Source: Smallanthus sonchifolius
Lineage: Eukaryota; Streptophyta; Magnoliopsida; Asterales; Asteraceae
Direction of reading: 5' to 3'
Length of the DNA: 64,000 nucleotides
Assembly (NCBI GenBank): GCA_023525975.1
Contig: CM042034.1
Span: 7,509,501 to 7,573,500, forward strand
In this document: piece by piece, positions 55,632-64,000 of the stretch
Position numbering within the stretch: the stretch's first letter is position 1
Layout: the number at the start of each line of letters is the position of its first letter
Position numbers and translations under genes: made by a program
Notes under the pieces: generated by a model
Databases searched by the model: none
What the model was told of the DNA's origin: nothing
The model's input: only the letters and a program-made list of their open reading frames with translations

Positions 55632-56757
55632 TGTTAAACATTTTATAAGTGTAGTTTATCATGTCAATATTTTTTTAAATAATATTTTAGTAAATTACCC
55701 AAAACATACTTTTTCTACCGTTCGTGTAAAAAATAAGTTGTGATGTTGTAAAGCTTATTTTTCCAAAACAAATAAAAGTATTTTTTATCTGTTGAATGAC
55801 TATCGATCCTAAATCCTAATTGTATAGTTGATAATTTTTCAATAAAAATAAACAACTCTAAGTTCTCATCTTTTTATACTCATGTAATGTATAAAGCAAT
55901 AATAAGTGAATTATGCATGTGTGAAGTTGGGAAAGACAATAATTATCATCCATACTCAAATAAACAACAAATTAGTTAGATCACATGATATGGCAAAGAC
56001 ACTTCGTGTTTGTATTTAAGGTCTGAAGTTTGAAACTTGATTCGTACTTGCATAGACACTCCATGTTTGTATTTAATGTATCAATTTAATTTTTCAAAGT
56101 CATATCAACTAATTTCTAAAATAAACTTTATACTTGAACCTTCTTTTATAAACACATGTTCATATGTATAATAATCAATTTTAATTTCGATCGTATTTAA
56201 TATATGAATACAAAACGAAACAAAAATCAAACCATAACAATTGGATCTAAACAAGACCTATGAGTCGACTTTGTTTCCTCATGCATCGACAAATTAGACG
56301 AGACCATATGGAAAGAGAACAATTCGAACGATTTATATAATCACCAATGCATACAATAAAGTATAACCAATAACATATAGTGCAAATACCAATACATACA
56401 CTAAAGTATATTTAGTAACACGTGTAGCACAATTACCAATACATACACTAAAGTATAATCAATAGTGTAATCACGTTACTTTTTTACTTAATTATAGAAA
56501 TATTGCCCCTTGAAATTTCTATACCATATGATACAATGATTATTGCATACATCAAAATACTATAAAAGTTTTACTGTCAACACGTCATTTTTTATGTTTC
56601 ATATATGTTTGTGTGTGTATATATGTTGGATCTAGTATGCTCAAATGTCAATATGATATAATACTGCTAGAGAAGTTGATCTTAAGGAGTCTGAAGAACA
56701 TGAGGAACATATGTACCGTTATATAAATGTCTTTTAACTATGTTTCGATCTCCACAA
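55632..56757. other. AT-rich intergenic DNA
   Basis: No gene recognised. Short direct repeats around CAATACATACACTAAAGTAT occur at about 56345-56460. Confidence 0.35.
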
Positions 56758-56890
56758 CCGATTCGTCGTAACTTCATATGTTTCCTTTATGTACTTAACC
56801 ACTTTTTTTTTGCTTAGGCACGATAATGTCATTGTCTCAACCGTTTAAGGTCCGCCTCCCGCCGCAGAGCGCGGGCATAACTTTCTCGTT
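56758..56890 (+). mobile_element. Second Helitron 3' region, end mutated
   Basis: Homologous to 55375-55485 (GTCGTAACTTCATA; TTTAAGGTCCGC). It has the hairpin CCCGCCGCAGAGCGCGGG, but the end reads CTCG instead of CTAG. Confidence 0.5.
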
Positions 56891-56901
56891 TATATAAATA
56901 T

Positions 56902-57000
56902 ACTAGGTTAGAAATCTGTGTATTACACGAGCTGAATAATTGAAAGAATACAATTGATAACACACTTGTATACTTCTCATTACTGGTACATTTAGGTTTT
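56902..57000 (-). mobile_element. Helitron 3' end, minus strand
   Basis: Read on the minus strand: CTCGTGTAATACACAG hairpin, ATTTCTAACCTAGT. CTAG occupies 56903-56906. Only the terminus is clear; how far the element extends to the right is unknown. Confidence 0.5.
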
Positions 57001-57883
57001 ACGTTTCAAGACTAGTTAAAAAAATTAGGCCATTAGCTAATACTAGTTATTCACAAGTGTTTGGATTATTTTTTTCAAAGTGATTATTGTGAATTTAGAA
57101 ACATAATTTAGAATCAAATAAAGTTGTTAACTAATAGATATGGACAATAATTAATTTTCTTACAAAACTATAAAGTTTCTACACTATTTTTAAATTCATT
57201 TGGGTCTAAAGAAAAAAAAATGAAGATTGAATGAAAATTAATTGATGATCAAATTAAGGGAGTAATTTTAAGAAAAAATAGTATAAAAATCTCTTCTCTT
57301 TTTGACGATGTGGTCCGTTTGTCATTTTGTTGGTATAGGATAAAGAATAGGCGTTGTAATCTAAACTAGACAAATTGGTTACAAAAATCCTGTCATGTTT
57401 AGGTAACTCTCAACTATAAATTATTATTTCATGTAGTTTTTTTGTGCCACATCAATAATTGAGTTTCATGTAGTGTTGTGCCTATAAATAAAGGAAATAC
57501 ACTTGGTCCTCTCTTTCAGTTGGCCAATCTCCACCAGAAACGAAACGACGCTACCTCCGTAATCTCATGTGCTATTACGCTAATCATCCCGTCACGAATT
57601 CTGAAAATTTATGTCGACGGATGATTAGTGTGATAGTCATGAGATTATGGAGCTTGTGACGAATCCTCAGCCCTCTCACTTTCAACTACCATTGGTAATC
57701 ATTTTCTTTTTCTTTTTTCATAAAACTATGCGAGTTTAGAATAGAAAACATACAAAGTCAAGACATACAAAAATAAGAAGGAAACAACAACGGTCCGGCT
57801 TGACCAAATTATATAACTTTGATCTACTCTAACTATATATAACTTTAAAGATGGTGGTTGGTGGCTACAGTGCCACCGTACCA
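57001..57883. other. Intergenic, no gene seen
   Basis: AT-rich. A pair of inverted words around 57555-57650 (GTAATCTCATG...ATCATCCGTCAC versus GATGATTAGTGTG...CATGAGATTATGG) could form a ~90-bp hairpin. Confidence 0.4.
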
Positions 57884-58027
57884 CCCATGAAACAACTTGT
57901 AACTTTAAAGATATGATTTTTATTTATAGTACCCATGAAACAACTTGTAACTTTAAAGATATGATTTTTATTTATAGTACCCATGAAACAACTTGTAACT
58001 TTAAATATATGATTTTTAGTTATAGTA
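57884..58027. repeat. Tandem triplication of a 48-bp unit
   Basis: Three consecutive copies starting at 57884, 57932 and 57980, each beginning CCCATGAAACAACTTGTAAC. The first two are identical; the third has a few changes. A preceding partial copy (AACTTTAAAGATGGTGG) shows the array grew leftward or decayed. Confidence 0.9.
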
Positions 58028-58589
58028 TAAAGATTATGTTGCTTCAGCCAACTTTTAGTGTTGATTTTGACCTAAATATGATGGGACTTTTTTTTATTTT
58101 GACAAAATTGGACTAATTGCAAGTTTTGTTGACTTTTTTTTGTCGATTTTGACCAATTTTAATCTAAATGTGTTGATTTTCACTAATGTTGACCTAAGCA
58201 TGCTTTAACATATTATCTATACTTAATACTAGAACATAGGAGATGATCCCCTCCATTAGTTGTGAACTCTATATATTCTCATGAATGCAATGCAAATAGC
58301 CAAAACCCATGGGATTTAATAACGCCAATTCACATGTTGTATACACAAAATATATTTCTTTTTCAAGTTAGAGGTGTGTGTTATATTGGAATAACTTGTT
58401 TTACTTGCTTATTCCTATTCTAAATCTTAATTACAATTCATATACTTCACATACAACACTATATTCTTTAGGCTCTCCAGCTGACAACTAGCTCATATGC
58501 CAAAGGTCCTGGCTGACTCTAGCACCCATCGGCACCTGACATCATCAGAAACAAAATTAAGCACAAACCGGATGAGTGTTAACAAATAT

Positions 58590-59074
58590 TAGGGGTGTGA
58601 ATTTCTGACATGACACGAACCTAACACGAAATTCACTGGTTTTGGTTTAGACTAAACGGGTCTGTTTCAGGTTGAACCTAGGAACACATTTAGCTAAATG
58701 GGTCGTGTTTGTCTCGACTCGGTGGGTTCGCGGGATGACCTATTTAAGCCATTTATTTATTTGTTTTTTTATAAAATGTGTTTTGTGTAATAACTTGAAC
58801 TATTTGAGTAGTTTTTTTTTTACCAAAAATTGGAAGTTGAAAAATAAATTGGCATAGTTTAAATAAAACTGCTTCAAAAAAATAAAAATAACATGTAAAT
58901 TTAGAATTTTAAAGTATTATCATGCAAAAAAAAAATCTTTTCGGGTTAAAGGGGTTGTCTTTGTGTCAATCCACGAATACACGTGTCGTGTTCCGGTTCA
59001 TGTGTGACGATTTTCGTGTAAAATTTTCGGGTTCGACCAACCAACCCACGAACACGACCCATGTAACAGCCCTA
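58590..59074. mobile_element. hAT non-autonomous element, 485 bp
   Basis: Starts TAGGGGTGTGAA and ends TAACAGCCCTA, flanked by a perfect 8-bp duplication ACAAATAT (58582-58589 and 59075-59082). The end sequence matches that of the 30522 element. Sits 165 bp from the 3' end of the kinase gene. Confidence 0.9.
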
Positions 59075-59238
59075 ACAAATATTCATCAATGCAGTTGATG
59101 CTATGAACAGATTAATCTTTAATATCTGAATGCATGTGCCTTTTCAGGCTCAAAATAAGTTGGTACTTACTTTTGGGACCATGTGTTTACCAATGCAACG
59201 CTTTTCATAAACCGGGTTCTGGCCCATTAGTTGGTATG

Positions 59239-62200
59239 CTAAGCTTGAGGCTCAGGGCGGGCTGGTTTGGCATTGACAAGAGGCCGCAGAGCCTTCACAA
59301 CAATTGTCATATTTGGTCGGAAATCTGCCTCATATTGGATACAAAGTGCAGCAACTGCTGCCAACTGATAACCAACAAGAAGTTAGCATCTATAGTGGAT
59401 CGGGATTTTTCGACCCGTTTACTTACAGATGGGTCGATTTAGGTTAGCTACAGGGGAATGCGTTAAAAGTGGACCAAATTCGTTTTCTTCAAAGATTTAC
59501 ATACACCTCTGAGATCACTTTATTTAAAGATTTATATATTATTGTAATGATATTATTTTTGTAATCATTAATAATTTATTCCAAAATATTTCATTTTTCA
59601 TGCTCTATAAAAATCCACCAAAGAAACATACAAAAAAAAACACAAATCACAACAAGTTTTGGTTCATGGTTGTCAACCAAGTTGAAAGTCTAAATTTAAG
59701 TATACAACTTCTTAAATCTTTTCTATATAAAGATTTAGATTACTATTCTAATAAATCTTCTTTTTATAATCATGATTAACACATCAAATTTTATAAAATC
59801 TTAACTAAGGTACAAAAAGTGTCTGTGAGCCAACCTAACTAGACCCCTCCTGTTTCGGCTTTTGACCCGTTACCTAAGTTGCCCATCTTGCCACATCTAA
59901 TAGTGTGATTTATCTCTATGAGAGAACATGTATACATGTATAACAGTTGAGAATTTTATTTCAAGATGGAGAGGACATGAAATAGACCTTAGCAACTGCT
60001 TTTGGCGGGTAATCATCATTTAACTTTGGATCAACGCATTGCTTTACTTTATCTTCACTCAATCTTGGAGTTGCCTGTAACAACCACACCATAAAGAATA
60101 TTGTAATGATTATATGACTCACGGTTAAATGTTTCACAACTTGTTAAATACCCAAAATATACTTCATTGTAACCAAAGTAAAAGAATCTTCATGGATTTT
60201 AGAACACATAAAACCTTCTATATCACTTTATTTAAAAAAAACAAGTTTAGATACTTTGTGATAATATAGTTTTGTAAGCATATAACACCTTGTATATCTA
60301 CAAAGTTCAGAAAGAAAATGAAGACTGATTGGCACCTGGCCCGACAGATACTGAAAAAAATTGCATGTTTTGACGCCAACCCGTTACCCGACCCACCAAT
60401 AAACTGAACCTGGGTTTCTTCTAATGAATAGAGTATATATTAGCATGGAAATTTCCCAACAATTTATTTTAATTTTTATGAGTGTTAAAAAGGATTTTTA
60501 GCTGCAACACACCCAAGTAACAAGGCTTTGTTCTCCTTTTGGTAATGTATGATCCACGGGTTTCCTTCCTGTCAGGAGTTCTAAAAGAACAACCCCCAAA
60601 CTGTAAACATCACTCTTCTGACTCATTTGCCCCGTCATCGCATACCTAAATCAAAACCATAAATATTAGCCCAATTCATCAACTTCTTTAACAAACTTTT
60701 TGAGAAAAAAAAAGATTTTAAAAGGCACATAAAAAATACTTCTTTTGCTGAACATTTGAAAGGGAAGATTAGGGGCGGCATTCCGACCACTATATATTTA
60801 TGAACGAGTCAATTTGGGTTGTGTTTTATCTAAAACGGCTCAAATCAAAAAGGTTCCAGGCTGCCAGCTAAAAGGGAATGAGTCAAACGAGTTGAAAGTA
60901 GCCCAAAGTCTATTTAATTTGTTTTATTCAAATTTTTATTGTAATATCATTATCTTGTCATCTAGTTTATTTAATTTGTTTTATACAAATTTGTTTTAGT
61001 CAAACGGGTTGAAAATAGCCCAAAGGCTGCCAACCACTGGCCCATTACCACCCTTACCTTACTTAAAAAATTACCCGTTTCAACCCAAACTTGTTTGACC
61101 CGTTACCCAAACCTCTAGGGAAGAAAACGATAGCAAGACTCACTCTGGAGCGTGGTAGCCAAAAGTTCCCAAAACTCTAGTTGAATGCAAGTGAGCTGCA
61201 GTGTCAGAAGGATTGCTCAAGGTGAAATCAGCTATTTTGGATTGAAAATCATCAAACAGTAGGACATTGCTGGACCGAATATCACGATGAACAATAGCTG
61301 GTTGAACCTTTTCATGTAAATATTCAAGACCCCTTGCTGCACCATAAGCAATTTTAGCTCTGTGGGCCCAAGTGAGAAGTGGGCCAGGGGTAGCCCCTTC
61401 CACACCTTTTTTACCTAAAATTACCAAAAATATGTACCCTATGGAACATGAATTTGAAAACACAGTAAAGGGAAGAACGGGAATGGAAAGATTATTTCTG
61501 TTGTACCGTGTAATACATCATGCAAAGAGCCCATGGGTGCATACTCATATACCAAGATTCGGTTGTTTTCCTCTAAGCAATAACCAAGTAACTCAACAAA
61601 ATATTCATTCTTAAGCCTTGAAACTACTGATAACTGCATTCATCAACAAATATATGAATGATGAATCTTCTTTTCTTGTTTCTTTTAATGACAAAAACAC
61701 ATGAATCATTTTTATACAATAGATACGCGCTATATCACTATTCGTCAAAAATATTGTTAGCATAAGTTATTTAAGAATACTAGTCACTAGATGTGCTGTC
61801 TAAAACTACTATTTGATTATTTCGACTTGAAGTAGTAATAATAATAAGTTCTAACGTTTGGACCAAGGACTAAAAAAATATTATAATAGATAAAATGTTA
61901 ATTTTCTTATTTAGATAATTAAATACTTAAGCAATAAATAAGAACGTCAATTTTGGTCATTTTTTCATTAAACTTCTTTAATAATTATAATTAGCCAAAC
62001 GCGCAAACAACTTATTATTACAACAATCAAGTGCGCACACATGGACACTATCTTATGCAGCATGTTTTAACCCACATCACCACCTGGTTATCTCATTGTA
62101 ATTTTTCAATATCAAATAATCAGTTTCAAAATGCACATCCAAATACCCTCCTGAAATTGGCCACTTGAAACTTGCTTCTTCAAGTTAACCTCTCACGATA

Positions 62201-62750
62201 AATAAATAATATTTCTCCCAAAACCCCTAAATTAGATTCTTGTGTCATTGCTAATGAATAAGAAACCAAATTCTCACCTGGTTTGTAAAATCAGAGTCAG
62301 GCTCAGGGGAAGAGCCAGCATCCAACATCTTTATAATTGCCTCTTGCCCATCACTCAACTTTCCATAATAAACTTGACAATAAGAACCATCTCCAATCAA
62401 AGCACGTGAACCGAAGTTACCAGTCATTTTATTCAAATCATCCAATGACAGTTTTGGTGCTTCAATTGGTAACGCTTTTTCAGGGGCCCCATTTCTAACC
62501 ACTCCACTGCTCCTTGGTTCTCCTCTAGTACTACCTAGAACAAGCATCATAATTATGTTTTGCGGTAACTAATTACTAGTTTTGCAATTAAACTCTAAGA
62601 AAATCTTCATGTTTTCGTCATAAATAAGGATTAACAAACATTATTACCTCCTCCTCCATAAGTGGGCCCTTTAGGTGGTGCTGTTTTAGCTTTACTAGCG
62701 TTTGTATCGTGAGTGGAGTCCTCTTTCTCACCTCCACAGCATGAGAACAT
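59239..62750 (-). CDS. PTI1-like Ser/Thr kinase (At2g41970 type), 367 aa, 7 exons
   Basis: Exons on the minus strand: 62750-62648, 62534-62278, 61633-61507, 61414-61144, 60645-60513, 60074-59988 and 59364-59239. All introns are GT..AG; total 1104 nt. A Cys-pair N-terminus (MFSCCGGEKED), likely acylated for membrane binding, precedes a kinase domain: GDGSYCQVYYG loop, IIK lysine, HRDIRSSNVLL catalytic loop, ADFTLSN in the DFG place, GTFGYHAPEYAMTG, SDVYSLGVVLLELLTGRKPV. The order and length match Arabidopsis At2g41970; PTI1-like kinases act downstream of OXI1/AGC kinases in stress and defence. The third glycine of the loop is Cys, and Gly of DFG is Thr (family members have Asp or Asn). A 5' untranslated intron is likely (AAG|GTAAGTT near 63126). 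Confidence 0.93.
60770..61056. mobile_element. Possible hAT MITE in kinase intron 4
   Basis: TAGGGGCGGCATTCCGACC at the left and CCCATTACCACCCTTA at the right are roughly inverted and resemble the ends of the 58590 and 30522 elements. Both flanks of the interior share GCTGCCA and AGTCAAACG-GTTGAAA words. No clear target duplication. Confidence 0.4.
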
Positions 62751-64000
62751 TATAGAAATGTGGGCATAATAATCCAAATATACGCTCTCTACCCGTACTT
62801 TCAACAAACAATATATCCTTTCGTCTATGATTTACAGAAGAGAGTTCCTGCATTTTCCAATATTCAAACACAAAATCTTGATGAAAATCCAAGAAAAATG
62901 TTAACTTTTTTTTATTATTTTCTTCACACAAGGAATGATGGCATTGCAGAAAGCTTTAAATAAATTCACATATAAAAAAATGAAAACCCATAAAAAATCA
63001 AAAACTATTCATTGAGGCATTTTATCAAACAGGTGATGTGCATAACCAATTGATCAAGCAAACCCCATGGCATCTTAAACATTTCGAATATATACGTGAA
63101 ATTGCCATGCAAAGATCACAACTTACCTTATAATCATAAGTTGATGCCAAGAACGAAACAGAAAAATGATATCCGGAGAAGCAAACAGATTGAATGAGGG
63201 ATCGAAGGGGGGGAAGCAAGAACACGAATGGGCTTGATTTGAGTGGAAACAATTTGGGATTTCTTCTTTTTTCTGGATTCTTTCCCCCCCGATGAGAAAT
63301 TCAGAAGATCAACCTGGTTCCAAGGGAAATCAGTTTCTGTTTCAAGGGCTTCTTTTGTATTATTTGCATACATCTACGTACCGTTTTTGAGGTTTATTTT
63401 TAAAATTTTGGAATTTAATATTTATTTATCGTTTATATACAACAACTTATAAGTTATGTCATCATTAATTTATAATTTTATTATTTTCAATTTACAGAAA
63501 TTACTTACGAATAATAAATGTTTTTTTTCTTCAAGGCTAACTCGCATAGTTACTATAAATCTACACTATTATTTATCATGGATTGAAACCGTCAACCACA
63601 AAGGAAAATGCACCACAATGTACACGTCTTGATACCATTGGACTGGAAGCCATTTTATCGTAAATCTAATAAACAACTTAAACCTCGGGACCTTTTTTAA
63701 ATAATGTTAAAATGGTTAAGGTTGTCCACAAACCAAAGTAAAAAAAAACTAAAACTGTAAACCTCAGTTGACATAAATCGGTTTGTCATCGACCAGTACA
63801 TGAGAACATGTTAATGGACATGAACATATACCATGTTGTTGACCAATTAGCGGAATTATCAATAATCAACACCGATGAAACAAAGGATCAATCAAGCATA
63901 GAACAATGATGAACGAATACGAATGCCCTGATAATCTCGGGGCTTATTCAATTGATTGAAAACAAATCAAACGATTACAAGAACTGATCAAACGATCTCA
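62751..64000. other. Kinase 5' leader/promoter and flanking DNA
   Basis: 62751-63300 probably holds the leader and first untranslated exon of the minus-strand kinase. From 63380 to the window end it is AT-rich without a recognised gene. CCAATGGTATCAAG on the minus strand at 63636 is weakly like a tRNA primer-binding site but has no LTR beside it. Confidence 0.4.

Noticed and set aside
63630..63650. Minus-strand tRNA primer-binding site TGGTATCAAG
   Set aside because: No LTR end or Gag sequence next to it.
1..64000. CRISPR array, operons or bacterial-type defence system
   Set aside because: The window is plant nuclear DNA; the tandem arrays are minisatellites without unique spacers or Cas genes.

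Overview
This is a nuclear window from a flowering plant. The genes are intron-rich with plant-specific families (CSLD, PTI1-like kinase, plant VPS55), and the intergenic DNA is very AT-rich and full of plant transposons (hAT, Helitron, MULE-like, copia, Ty3/gypsy, Athila-like, LINE). The element types and gene resemblances suggest a eudicot, perhaps Asteraceae; that last step is an inference from memory, not a search.

Layout. 1-7,850: a small hAT element (1202-1863), an intact single-exon gene of the ERT2-like 'ethylene-responsive nuclear protein' type (2522-3712), then a decayed nest of a copia element inside a gypsy element. 7,856-12,301: a two-exon CSLD5-type cellulose synthase-like gene carrying a hAT MITE in its intron, followed 180 bp downstream by a U6atac snRNA gene with its Pol III promoter (USE and TATA) and T-run terminator. 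This minor-spliceosome RNA is the most informative non-coding gene here. 12,505-15,632: a VPS55-like gene whose reading frame is intact over six exons but whose last 3' splice site reads TG, next to a tandem-repeat array in that intron. 15,800-26,750: accessory DNA with several hAT/MITE copies, a foldback cluster, two Ty3/gypsy LTR-PBS-gag heads and Ulp1-protease fragments. 26,771-28,888 (minus): an At5g17910-like membrane/acidic protein gene whose 3' end I could not place. 29,488-31,650: MITEs, including a hAT inserted in a MULE-like element. 32,376-36,250 (minus): a complete 12-exon F-box-like/LRR gene (At3g58530 type, 354 aa by my splice model).

36,900-58,600 is a gene-poor, transposon-dense block. 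It holds a LINE 3' end, an ACACAATG-minisatellite element in two copies, Helitrons, fragments of a receptor-like cytoplasmic kinase and of a TIR domain, and TA-targeted foldback elements. A full-length 8.6 kb LTR retrotransposon (42991-51604) is inserted in one minisatellite. Its LTRs look identical, it has a 5-bp target duplication, and it has an intact Gag-protease ORF but no reverse transcriptase or integrase. It carries three copies of a four-palindrome module. 59,239-62,750 (minus): a seven-exon PTI1-like kinase gene (At2g41970 type, 367 aa) with altered glycine-loop and DFG motifs.

The genes do not form a pathway; they are neighbours along a plant chromosome: cell wall synthesis (CSLD), RNA splicing (U6atac), endosomal sorting (VPS55), and signalling or ubiquitin-type adaptors (kinase, F-box/LRR). 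All splice sites were read by eye from homology and GT/AG signals.
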